Part shown: positions 16,620 through 24,996 of the stretch, one piece after another
Layout of the letters: each line of letters opens with the position of its first letter
Position numbering within the stretch: the stretch's first letter is position 1
NCBI GenBank assembly: GCA_964369545.1
Contig: CAYJFA010000002.1
Coordinates: forward strand, 62,001 to 126,000
Reading direction: 5' to 3'
From: BNWE01 sp964369545
GTDB taxonomy: Bacteria > Pseudomonadota > Alphaproteobacteria > UBA3830
Length of the DNA stretch: 64,000 nucleotides
Position numbers and translations under genes: made by a program
The notes under the pieces: model-generated
What the model was told of the DNA's origin: nothing
Databases searched by the model: none
The model's input: the letters and a program-made list of their open reading frames with translations, nothing else

Positions 16620-19600
16620 ATGAGTTTATTTAGTAGTGCCGTAAGGTTTATCAGCAAAAGAAAAAAAACTGATGCTGAAGAAGCAAATATAAAAAAATCA
16701 GAAAACGATTCTTTAGTTGTTGAGCCATCTATCGAGTTAGATTTTTCTATTAGAAACTATGCAAAAGAGTCTTTTTCTGTTTTGATAGTAAAACCACTTT
16801 CATCCTGTATGCAAAAACTTTTACGGGGAACTTCATTTATAATTACCGGCTTATTATCCGGAACAATAGTCGCCTTGATTTGCTTTGCGATTTCATTGCA
16901 ATTTGGATCCGTTGAGAATTCTATAATTTCTTCCTTTATAATAAACAGACTTGAGAAAATATTACCAGATTCAGATATGTCGGTAAAATCTGCAATGTTA
17001 AATTGGAATAAGGAATTCAATTCTCTTGAAATTAATCTAAAGAAAGTTAGAATAGATGACTTTATCATTCCTCGGATTTCAATTTTACCCGATTATGCCG
17101 CATCTTTCAAAAGTCAAAAAATTGTAACGAAATCTATTTCTATTATTAACCCAAAAATTGCTGTTGATATAGCAGATGACTTCAAAACGGTTTCTTTTAA
17201 TCCGAATATGGAAAAAGGAATAATGAATAAATCATTTTTCGAACCGATTTCTTCTGTTAGCCTGATCAAAAATGTATTAGATAACAATACGTTAGTAAAA
17301 TTTATAAATGCAAATGTTTTGGTACATGAAAACGGGGTGCAGTGGGATTTAAAAAATGTATATTGTGAATACAAATTGAGTGATATATTTCCATCAGTAT
17401 TTAGTTGTTCTTCAATTCTTCCAGGTCAGAAATATTCATCGGATATTCAATTTGGAAAAATAGGAGGTTTAGATACATCTTTATATAATATAAAAATAAA
17501 CTCATTGAATCCTTCTGCAATATATAATGCATTTGCAAAACGCAACACATCGATCGAATATCTATTGTCGATGATCGAAGGATATAACTTACCTGTTTCT
17601 GGAAATATGCAGATAGTTTTTAAAGGTGATAATTTATCGGATTGTAAGTTTGATTTGATTGCATCTTCAGGTAGCATCAGACTTCCAAATAGAAATACAC
17701 TTTCATTGAATTTGGGTAAAAAAATAGATAACGGAAGTATATCCGGTATTATTTCCGAAAATAAGGCGCTCATTAATTCGATCAATATATCTTATGGCAA
17801 CTCAGGTTTGCAATTAACGGGTATCGAAGCTCCCATGAGTGATTTCAGATTTCTAGATGTCGCGAACATTAACGGCACGCTCAGTCTCACAAACATAGAT
17901 ATAAAAGATATGGACAATATGCTGCCACTTAATATTGCAAAATCGGTTGTCCCTGCTTTTAAAAATTATCTTCCAGGATTTAAGTTGGAGCTGTTTAAGG
18001 TAGATTTGAAAGACCCTATCGCGTTTGGAAATAGAATGAGCAATGAGACGCTTGCTGTCGGTCAGGGAATTTTTAAAATACATGACGCAAAAATTCCTGT
18101 GGGTGAGCATGTGGTTACCAACGTTAGTGCAACTGGAAATATTATGACTGATGGCATAGATATCAAACTTTCCAACGCGATGTTTCAAAAAACAAAAATT
18201 AACAGTGGTGTATTTTTCCTATCTCATCTTGATAATTCTTGGATAGGAAAAGTAAATGCAGATGTTGCGGTGGATGAAATATCTTCATATGCGAAGGAAG
18301 TGTCTGAAAAATTATCGTCCTTGCCTGTAGATAAGTTAAACATAAAGGGGATTGCTAATTTAGACATGAAGTTAGTTCGCATTGTTGGTGATAAATTACA
18401 GAAAAAAGATCTTCCATTTAGAATTGTTGAGGGAGATGGTGTAATAAAATCGGCTGATAATACAAAAAACCTAAAATTATCTTGGAATGAAAAGAAACTT
18501 TCTGTAATAGGAGATGTATCAACTGGGAAAAATAGTATCCATATGAAAATTGAAGAAGATTTTTCTAATAGTAGTGGCTCCGGAGCGTTTAAATTCATTG
18601 GAAATTCTGATTTTTTGAGATCGCTGATACCAATTGCTCCGCAATGGTTTTCTGGAAATTTCGATCTTAATATTTCTAACAGTTGGGATAATCGTATAGA
18701 TAGTTTTGATATAAATATGGATTTAAAAAACACGACTGTTACATTACCAGTGGTTGGAAATATAAAATCAAGCAAGGATGCCGGCAGCTTTAAAGCGCAT
18801 GTAACAAAATCTGATGACAGATTAGTTTTTTCTAAGATGTCTTTGATTTCTAAAGATACAAAAATTAATGGCCAAATTACAATGTCCAAAGAAGGGGAAA
18901 TTACAGAATGCGCATTGAATGACTTAATATTAAATGGCTGTTCAGCAAAAGTTAATCTCTTAAAAAAGGGTGATAATCATTTCTTGTTTTCTCTCGTAGG
19001 AAATACTATGAACGCGGATAGTTTTATATCTATATTCAATCAACTAAAAAAGGATACAAAATTAACTGCATATCTGAATTTAAAAACAGTTAATATTTCC
19101 AATATTCATAAAATGAGAAATCTTAAGGGGACTCTTGAAATAATAGGTGGGAAAATCATCGGTGGTGCATGTATAGGTGTGATGGGAGAGGAGACCACTG
19201 TGGCTTTAACTGCAAAAGACCTGAACGGCACAGATGAATATTTGATTTCAATTTCTGCGTCAAATGCTGGAGAATTTTTAAAAACCCTTGGAGTTACAGA
19301 TTCTGTTAACGGAGGAAATATTAACTTTGTTGTAAAATCATCTAAAACTTCAGATCAATCTTTATCAGGGGCATTTGAAATTAAAGATTTCATTGTGAAA
19401 AACAATAATCACCTTACGAAATTGATTTCTTTATCATCAACAAATTGGCTTCCTGGAACCGGTGATTTTGTTGTTGGATTTAATTCATGCACAGGAAACA
19501 TAATAGCGACAAAAGAGTATGTAAAAATAGAAAATTGCAGAGCTATCAGTCCTACAATGGCGATTTCATTAGATGGCGAATATGATAGGTTAAACGATGA

Positions 19601-19958
19601 TTTTAAAGCCGCAGGTATATCCTTGCCTATTTCGTCCTTAAATAATCAGAATTCCAGCGCTGCATTGGCCGCAAATTACAAACTTTCTGGATCACTGGGC
19701 ACATTATCAGTATCTGTACAAAATTTGAAACCTATAAACAGAGATATATTAGGCGACATTTTTGGAAATTTAATTCCTTTCAATACTTTAGAATCGGGCA
19801 GTTATGCTAATGACAATGCCGATCTTGTCGAATCTAATGCTGAAAGTCAGCAAGACCCATTTTCCAGAAATGCTTTTGATAATGAAGGTAACAGAAAAAC
19901 TCGTGCCCCGAGAGTAGACAAAAGATTCGGAGTAACAATTAATCGCGGTTTGAAATAG
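16620..19958 (+). CDS. Large AsmA-like (YhdP/DUF3971-type) envelope protein
   Basis: A 1112-residue protein with a cytoplasmic N-terminal tail rich in Lys, one membrane segment at roughly residues 70-92 (ITGLLSGTIVALICFAISL), and a long repetitive beta-rich periplasmic part. Architecture and composition fit the AsmA/YhdP clan, whose members form elongated grooves thought to carry phospholipids between inner and outer membranes. The C-terminal section (VGFNSCTGNIIATKEYV and SGSLGTLSVSVQNLKP) resembles the AsmA-like C-terminal domain of alphaproteobacterial DUF3971 proteins. It lies 64 bases after ligA and 11 bases before the SIMPL gene, so the latter two are probably co-transcribed. Exact subfamily is uncertain. 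Confidence 0.78.
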   Translation: MSLFSSAVRFISKRKKTDAEEANIKKSENDSLVVEPSIELDFSIRNYAKESFSVLIVKPLSSCMQKLLRGTSFIITGLLSGTIVALICFAISLQFGSVENSIISSFIINRLEKILPDSDMSVKSAMLNWNKEFNSLEINLKKVRIDDFIIPRISILPDYAASFKSQKIVTKSISIINPKIAVDIADDFKTVSFNPNMEKGIMNKSFFEPISSVSLIKNVLDNNTLVKFINANVLVHENGVQWDLKNVYCEYKLSDIFPSVFSCSSILPGQKYSSDIQFGKIGGLDTSLYNIKINSLNPSAIYNAFAKRNTSIEYLLSMIEGYNLPVSGNMQIVFKGDNLSDCKFDLIASSGSIRLPNRNTLSLNLGKKIDNGSISGIISENKALINSINISYGNSGLQLTGIEAPMSDFRFLDVANINGTLSLTNIDIKDMDNMLPLNIAKSVVPAFKNYLPGFKLELFKVDLKDPIAFGNRMSNETLAVGQGIFKIHDAKIPVGEHVVTNVSATGNIMTDGIDIKLSNAMFQKTKINSGVFFLSHLDNSWIGKVNADVAVDEISSYAKEVSEKLSSLPVDKLNIKGIANLDMKLVRIVGDKLQKKDLPFRIVEGDGVIKSADNTKNLKLSWNEKKLSVIGDVSTGKNSIHMKIEEDFSNSSGSGAFKFIGNSDFLRSLIPIAPQWFSGNFDLNISNSWDNRIDSFDINMDLKNTTVTLPVVGNIKSSKDAGSFKAHVTKSDDRLVFSKMSLISKDTKINGQITMSKEGEITECALNDLILNGCSAKVNLLKKGDNHFLFSLVGNTMNADSFISIFNQLKKDTKLTAYLNLKTVNISNIHKMRNLKGTLEIIGGKIIGGACIGVMGEETTVALTAKDLNGTDEYLISISASNAGEFLKTLGVTDSVNGGNINFVVKSSKTSDQSLSGAFEIKDFIVKNNNHLTKLISLSSTNWLPGTGDFVVGFNSCTGNIIATKEYVKIENCRAISPTMAISLDGEYDRLNDDFKAAGISLPISSLNNQNSSAALAANYKLSGSLGTLSVSVQNLKPINRDILGDIFGNLIPFNTLESGSYANDNADLVESNAESQQDPFSRNAFDNEGNRKTRAPRVDKRFGVTINRGLK

Positions 19959-19969
19959 AGAGAGTTAAA

Positions 19970-20776
19970 ATGGTAAATAAAATTAAAAGTAGTAACGATA
20001 ATGATAAAAGCAACTATGTTTCGTTAAAAGTCAATAGAATAATCACGTTGATGTTTATCGCTCTTTTGGCAGTTATTATCGGAGCAATTTTTATATCGAA
20101 GTTCCAGATGGGAAAGAGTTCTGATTTGCGGTACATTAGTATAGATGGAGAAGCCGAGAAAGAAGTCATAGCTGATACAGCAGAATGGTCTTTGTATTTC
20201 GAGCACATTGGCGAAAAACAATCTAATCTTAATAAAAGGATATCTACGGAAAAACCTCGGGTTCTTGATTTTTTAGTTAAAAATGGAATTAGTAAAGAGG
20301 AAATCGAGTTTTTCAATTACATAAAAGAAGATTATCGCAACAGAAAAAAACACGAAGATATTCGTTATAGAATGGGATATTGCGTGCGTATAAAAACTAA
20401 AAAAATGGGAATAGTTACTAATTTAAAAAATAATTTATCTGAATTATTTAGTGAGGATATTGGAATAGTCAAAAATATACTAGAGGTCAGCTATTCTAAG
20501 CAAGCAAAAGCGGAACAAGAACTGTATAAAGAAGCTGTCAAAAATGCTTTAGATAAAGCATCAGATTTAACAAAGTTTTTAAAAATCAAACTTAGAAAAA
20601 TTCTAAAAATAGAAACACCAAGATTTTATACATCATCATTGGTTCCAAATGTTGATATGGCCGGTGAACACAATAGATTGATGGCTGTTTTGCACAATCC
20701 AGAAGAATCTGCTTCAAAGGAAATGCTTAAAAGAAAAATAAAAGCCAATGTCAGTATTCAAGTGAGAATAAAGTAA
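19970..20776 (+). CDS. SIMPL-domain (DUF541) membrane-anchored protein
   Basis: The 268-residue protein has one N-terminal membrane anchor (about residues 28-48) and a periplasmic SIMPL/DUF541 domain, seen in ISIDGEAEKEVIADTAEW, the central predicted helix ISKEEIEFFNY, and the later AVKNALDKASDLTKFL segment. Proteins of this family are periplasmic or outer-membrane associated; some affect stress resistance, but no activity is established. It is preceded by a GAGAG ribosome binding site 11 bases after the large AsmA-like gene and ends just before a strong bidirectional terminator, making it the last gene of that unit. Confidence 0.82.
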   Translation: MVNKIKSSNDNDKSNYVSLKVNRIITLMFIALLAVIIGAIFISKFQMGKSSDLRYISIDGEAEKEVIADTAEWSLYFEHIGEKQSNLNKRISTEKPRVLDFLVKNGISKEEIEFFNYIKEDYRNRKKHEDIRYRMGYCVRIKTKKMGIVTNLKNNLSELFSEDIGIVKNILEVSYSKQAKAEQELYKEAVKNALDKASDLTKFLKIKLRKILKIETPRFYTSSLVPNVDMAGEHNRLMAVLHNPEESASKEMLKRKIKANVSIQVRIK

Positions 20777-20788
20777 AATTTTATTTCC

Positions 20789-20842
20789 AAAATCTGCATA
20801 AATTCTTATATATCTAGTTTTGATTTTATGCAGATTTTTTTT
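20789..20842. terminator. Bidirectional rho-independent terminator
   Basis: A perfect 14-base stem (20789-20802 with 20825-20838, core AATCTGCATAAA) is followed by a run of eight T on the plus strand and preceded by A-rich sequence that gives a short U-run in the other direction. It sits between the convergent SIMPL gene and prfB and can end both transcripts. Confidence 0.85.
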
Positions 20843-20845
20843 ACT

Positions 20846-21944
20846 TTAATTCCCTTCAATTTTTGCGCTTATTGATGTCTGTAAAAATTCGTCTATTTCC
20901 CCATCCAGGATTGCGGAAACATTTCCTTTTTCGAAACCGGTGCGTAGATCTTTTACCATTTGATATGGCTGCATAACATAAGATCGAATTTGGTGTCCCC
21001 AGCCAATTTCATTTTTATCTATGTTGCTGTTTTGCTCTTCTTTTTTGCGCAATTCTAGTTCATATAATCGAGATCTCAACATTTCAAATGCTGTCGCTCG
21101 GTTGCGATGCTGCGATCTATCCGTTTGGCATTGAACCACAACTCCCGTCGGTAAATGTGTTATGCGAATCGCGCTTTCGGTTTTATTAACATGCTGTCCT
21201 CCAGCGCCGGATGCGCGATATGTATCAATTCGCAAATCACTATCATTTATTTCGATATTTATGGATTCGTCGATTACTGGATATACTCCTATGGAAGCGA
21301 AGCTTGTGTGCCTCCGTGTATTTGAATCAAATGGCGAGATTCTGACAAGTCGATGTACTCCGGATTCACTTTTTAACCATCCATAGGCTTTTTGTCCATC
21401 AATTTTTAAGGTTGCTGATTTTATTCCAGCTTCTTCACCCACACTTTCTTCCATTATTCCTACAGAATATTGGTGATTTTCCGCCCAGCGTGCATACATT
21501 CTTAAAAGCATCTGGGCCCAATCTTGCGCTTCGGTACCGCCGGCGCCCGCGTGTATTTCAAGATAGCAGCTATTATTATCTGCTTCTCCAGAAAAAAAAC
21601 ATTCTAATTGATAAATTTTTACATAATCTTTCAGTTTTTTAATACTGTTTTCCGTTTCTTCTATTAACGATATATCATGTTCTTCTTCTGCCAATTCTAG
21701 CATTAGTTTTAAATCGATAAATTCTGACTCTGTTTTTAGAAATTTATTGAGATCACTTTCCAGCTGGGACTTTGTCTTCATTGTTTCTTTAGCTTGCTGC
21801 TGGTCAAGCCAAAGATCGCTGGATTCGCTTAGTATAGTTATTTCCTTGAGCTGCTTTTTTAACGCTTCTAGGTCAAAGAAACCTCCGCAATAAGGATAAA
21901 TTCTTTTCGATGAATTCTAAATGCTGCCTTATCTCTTCTTTCAT
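20846..21944 (-). CDS. prfB: Peptide chain release factor 2 (programmed +1 frameshift)
   Basis: Recognises UGA and UAA stop codons and triggers peptide release. The gene is read in two frames: 23 codons from ATG at 21944 up to an in-frame TGA, then a +1 shift at CTT-TGA-C into the long frame that ends at 20846. The joined product is 365 residues, the same length as E. coli RF2. It carries the stop-recognition motif SPF at about residues 203-205 and the catalytic GGQ at about 248-250. The ATG overlaps the stop of the upstream MFS gene (ATGA). Expression is therefore autoregulated: when RF2 is scarce, ribosomes pause at UGA and shift. In many alphaproteobacteria prfB directly follows mrcA; here two genes intervene. 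Confidence 0.95.
21872..21887 (-). promoter_or_regulatory. prfB: prfB programmed frameshift site
   Basis: On the minus strand the sequence reads CGGAGGTTTCTTTGAC: an internal Shine-Dalgarno (GGAGG), a three-base spacer, the slippery CTT codon and the in-frame UGA followed by C. This is the classical RF2 recoding signal (E. coli has AGGGGGTATCTTTGAC). The UGA is codon 24. Confidence 0.95.
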
Positions 21945-23179
21945 TTTGCGATACTCTGCTGTTCTTTTACTCTGTTTGGTGATACGAACATAACTCCAAT
22001 AGCAGCAACAAAAGTAATACCTGCATTTACCATGAACGCAACATCAGCTCCATAAAACTTCCACAGATTTCCAGTTACTGCGTTAGAAATACAGATGCCA
22101 ATACTGTAAATCAAATTAAAGATACCGATTGATGTCCCCTTGATTTGCGGTGGCGAGTAATCTGCAACCATCGCGTAAAACGTTCCCTGAGTAGCTCCGA
22201 AATGTATTCCATATATCGCAACTCCAACAAATACATGCCAAATCTCTGTTGCCAATGCCAGTACCATACACGATGCAAGCATCATGCAGAAACCGAATGC
22301 TAAGAACACTTTTCTCTCATGTCTATCTGACCATGAGCCAATAATTTTGGCGGTTGGGGTGTTGAATAAATACATAACGGCCAATATCAATGGCACATAT
22401 TTTAAAGATAATCCAAGTTCTTTCGCTCTTAATGCTAAGAAAGCTTCGCTGTAACGTGCGCACATAAATATGAAGCAGACGAACATGTAATACCAAAAGC
22501 TTGGCCCAAGCTGCTTAATATCTGCTTTTTTAATTGGGAATCCTTTTCTATGTTTTAAGCTAGTGATATTTTTAGGTTCTTTTATGCCAAAATATATCAG
22601 CAACACAGCTATAAAAATTGGAATAGAAGCAAGCATATATACAAGGCGAATACTATCGCTGGAGCTTCCTTGAAAGTTCGCTAGTACAAAAAAACAAGCT
22701 ATGGATCCTACCATGGATCCCATAAAAGCAAAACTTTGTCTAATTCCATAACTTTCTCCCTTTAATTCTTTTGGGGAGCAATCGGCGATGAGAGCATCAC
22801 GTGGCGTATCTCGCAATCCGTTTGTTATTCGTTCTAAAAGCTGCGCTGATATATATAGTCCTAATCCTTTTGATAAAGCAAACATTGGTTTTGCAAAGGC
22901 GGCGCATAAATACCCTATGAGGATCAGTATTTTCCTTTTTCCAATCCAATCGCTTAGGATGCCAGAAAAAAGTTTTACAAGATAAGCGATGGATTCAGAA
23001 AAACCTCTTATATATCCCAATACAGCAGCATTAGATCCCAGAACATTTATAACAAATTCGGGTGTTAAAGCAGTTATAACAACGGCAGATGCATTAGAGA
23101 AAAAACTGACTATTCCTAATACCCAAATAGTCATGGGGATAGAAGCTAAGTTTGGCTTATTTATGTTTTCATTTTTCAT
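21941..23179 (-). CDS. Major facilitator transporter
   Basis: About 412 residues with 12 predicted membrane segments. MFS hallmarks are SGILSDWIGKRKILILIG in the loop between segments 2 and 3 and ERITNGLRDTPRDALIADCSP near residues 110-130. The same RxxNGxxxTPRDALIAD pattern occurs in the MFS protein at 43878, so the two are paralogues. The substrate is unknown; relatives of this type include drug or metabolite efflux proteins. Start at ATG 23179 is preferred to the upstream TTG at 23194, although no strong ribosome binding site decides. Its TGA overlaps the ATG of prfB, indicating translational coupling. Confidence 0.85.
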   Translation of the reverse strand: MKNENINKPNLASIPMTIWVLGIVSFFSNASAVVITALTPEFVINVLGSNAAVLGYIRGFSESIAYLVKLFSGILSDWIGKRKILILIGYLCAAFAKPMFALSKGLGLYISAQLLERITNGLRDTPRDALIADCSPKELKGESYGIRQSFAFMGSMVGSIACFFVLANFQGSSSDSIRLVYMLASIPIFIAVLLIYFGIKEPKNITSLKHRKGFPIKKADIKQLGPSFWYYMFVCFIFMCARYSEAFLALRAKELGLSLKYVPLILAVMYLFNTPTAKIIGSWSDRHERKVFLAFGFCMMLASCMVLALATEIWHVFVGVAIYGIHFGATQGTFYAMVADYSPPQIKGTSIGIFNLIYSIGICISNAVTGNLWKFYGADVAFMVNAGITFVAAIGVMFVSPNRVKEQQSIAK

Positions 23180-23273
23180 AGGGATTTTCCGCAATTAAGC
23201 TTATGCGCTACTTTTATCATATAATTTTATTTTTTGATAGAACGCAGAATAAATTATTAAACATTTTTCTAAT

Positions 23274-24494
23274 TTATATCTGCCAAACGGATGGAATTTT
23301 TGTGCTTTGTGATAGATCGAATAATTCTGTCATTCCCCAAACCATGGCATCCAGCCTATCTGGAGATTTGCTTTTTGGTTCGTAGGTAGCCATTTGCATT
23401 TCTAGTTTGTGAAATTGTTTTGCATGAAATATCATTTTTTTCTGATATAAAATTGCTATCGGCTCTGCGCGGGAAATTTTTGAGGTGTAGGCATATACAG
23501 ATTTGACTTTTATATCAGGATTTATTGATTTTAAAAGATTTTCTAGAAGCTCACCGCCAGCGTTTCTTTCTATTACAACTAAACGCGCGTGATATTTTTG
23601 ATATGTATCGGCAACTCGTTTGCCCCAAACTTCCGGCGTGGCAGAGATACTAAGATCGTCCAATACATATGCTTTTCCGAATCCGTCCCTTCCGGTGACT
23701 ATGATTCCTGTTTCATCGCTATCTTTGTGGGATGTCATTGCGGGATCCACACCTATTATTATATTTTCCAGAAAATGTGGCGGATTTTTGTAGCATTTTT
23801 CTATATCTTCCCATGACCAGAGTGTATTTTGGTTGTTGTCTACAATTTCAGCATAGATTTCTTGTGCTTCTAATCTTGTTCCCTTTAGATATTCTAATTG
23901 TTTGATAAATGTCGGTGATAGATTTTGTAAGTTTTCAAGAGAAGTTCCGCGTGTTGTTATAACATCATCTCTTTTCATAAGGTCTTTTATAAATTGTATT
24001 GGTCTTGGCGTCGTTGTCAGAATTGTTTTTGGATTTTCTCCGAGACGTAAGGAAAAAGAAAGTTGTTCGAACGTTTCTTTTGGATGCTGAAATTTCGCAA
24101 ACTCATCGATCCAAGCGGCGTCGAATTGTGGACCGCGCAATTGCTCATAATTTTCTGCTCCATATAATGTCGCTATAGCGCCATTCGGCCATTTCAGTAA
24201 TCTTCTGGAAGGATAAAATTCTAATTTTTCAGATTCTTCTGAAATCGATAATAAACCACTTTCTCCTTCGACCATTACTTGTCTAGCTTCTTGTATTGTA
24301 TTAGAAATAAGAGCGATTCTTTTTATTTTTTTACTGAGAACCCATTTTTTAATAGTTTCTGCTGCTGCACGGGTTTTTCCAAATCCTCTTCCGGCTAAAA
24401 TCATCCATATATTCCAAGTTCCTGGCGGAGCAAGCTGATTTGGACGAGAAATTTGTTCCCAAGGGATTTTTTTTATTTTGTTTTTTATTCCCAT
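23274..24494 (-). CDS. Large terminase (gene transfer agent / phage packaging ATPase-nuclease)
   Basis: Motor and nuclease that packages DNA into phage-like heads. The 406-residue protein has a Walker A variant AGRGFGKT (residues 34-41), Walker B AWIDE (127-131), the coupling motif ILTTTPRP, and the RNase H-like nuclease with a first aspartate in IIGVDPAMT (Asp250) and a late DRLDAMVWG. The length and sequence style fit the terminase of alphaproteobacterial gene transfer agents and related siphophages (COG5323 type). It has a good AAGGAAA ribosome binding site and all motifs appear intact. No portal, capsid or tail gene is adjacent; it sits alone between mrcA and the MFS-prfB pair. Confidence 0.88.
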   Translation of the reverse strand: MGIKNKIKKIPWEQISRPNQLAPPGTWNIWMILAGRGFGKTRAAAETIKKWVLSKKIKRIALISNTIQEARQVMVEGESGLLSISEESEKLEFYPSRRLLKWPNGAIATLYGAENYEQLRGPQFDAAWIDEFAKFQHPKETFEQLSFSLRLGENPKTILTTTPRPIQFIKDLMKRDDVITTRGTSLENLQNLSPTFIKQLEYLKGTRLEAQEIYAEIVDNNQNTLWSWEDIEKCYKNPPHFLENIIIGVDPAMTSHKDSDETGIIVTGRDGFGKAYVLDDLSISATPEVWGKRVADTYQKYHARLVVIERNAGGELLENLLKSINPDIKVKSVYAYTSKISRAEPIAILYQKKMIFHAKQFHKLEMQMATYEPKSKSPDRLDAMVWGMTELFDLSQSTKIPSVWQI

Positions 24495-24638
24495 ATTTTT
24501 CCTTTTTTTTGTAAAATATTAACTTTTTGCTGTGATAATTTTATGTACTGTAAGATAGTAGGTTGCTTTATTCGAAATGAATCTATTTTGAAAGAATTGT
24601 GGTATTAAGCATAACAATATGCTGTAAGAGAGGCGAAA

Positions 24639-24752
24639 ATGAATAATAATATGGAATTAGATGAAGCTTTAGCAAAGAACAACGAAATGTGGGCAAAAAG
24701 GTTATTGCTTCTTGTTATGACTATGATGATTGCTTTGTTGGGTTTAGACTGA
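24639..24752 (+). CDS. Possible 37-residue membrane peptide
   Basis: A 37-codon frame starts with ATG four bases after AGAGG and ends at TGA. The predicted peptide has a polar, acidic N-terminal half (MNNNMELDEALAKNN) and a hydrophobic C-terminal half (RLLLLVMTMMIALLGL) long enough to insert in a membrane. It lies in a 500-base gap between the terminase and mrcA that contains nothing else recognisable. No family is known to me. Presence of both a ribosome binding site and a membrane-peptide composition supports it, but chance cannot be excluded. Confidence 0.4.
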   Translation: MNNNMELDEALAKNNEMWAKRLLLLVMTMMIALLGLD

Positions 24753-24996
24753 ATGTTCTAATAGTGCTATTTTTAAGTGTATTAATTAGAAAACAAACTT
24801 TCTATAAGAATACCATGGTATACTTATACTAAGTTCGACATATTATTTAAAAATTTCGATGAGACCTATAAAGCATAGCTTTCTTGCATATAAAAACACC
24901 GTATATACTATCATAAATACCGCTTTTTGTCAATGTTTTTGGCAAGTCTCTATTATTTGATAGATTTTTGATATTCAGTGGATTAGACAGCCATTA

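Noticed and set aside
23500..24495. Terminase as part of an intact prophage
   Set aside because: The flanking genes are mrcA, an MFS transporter and prfB; no capsid, portal, tail or lysis gene is present in the window.
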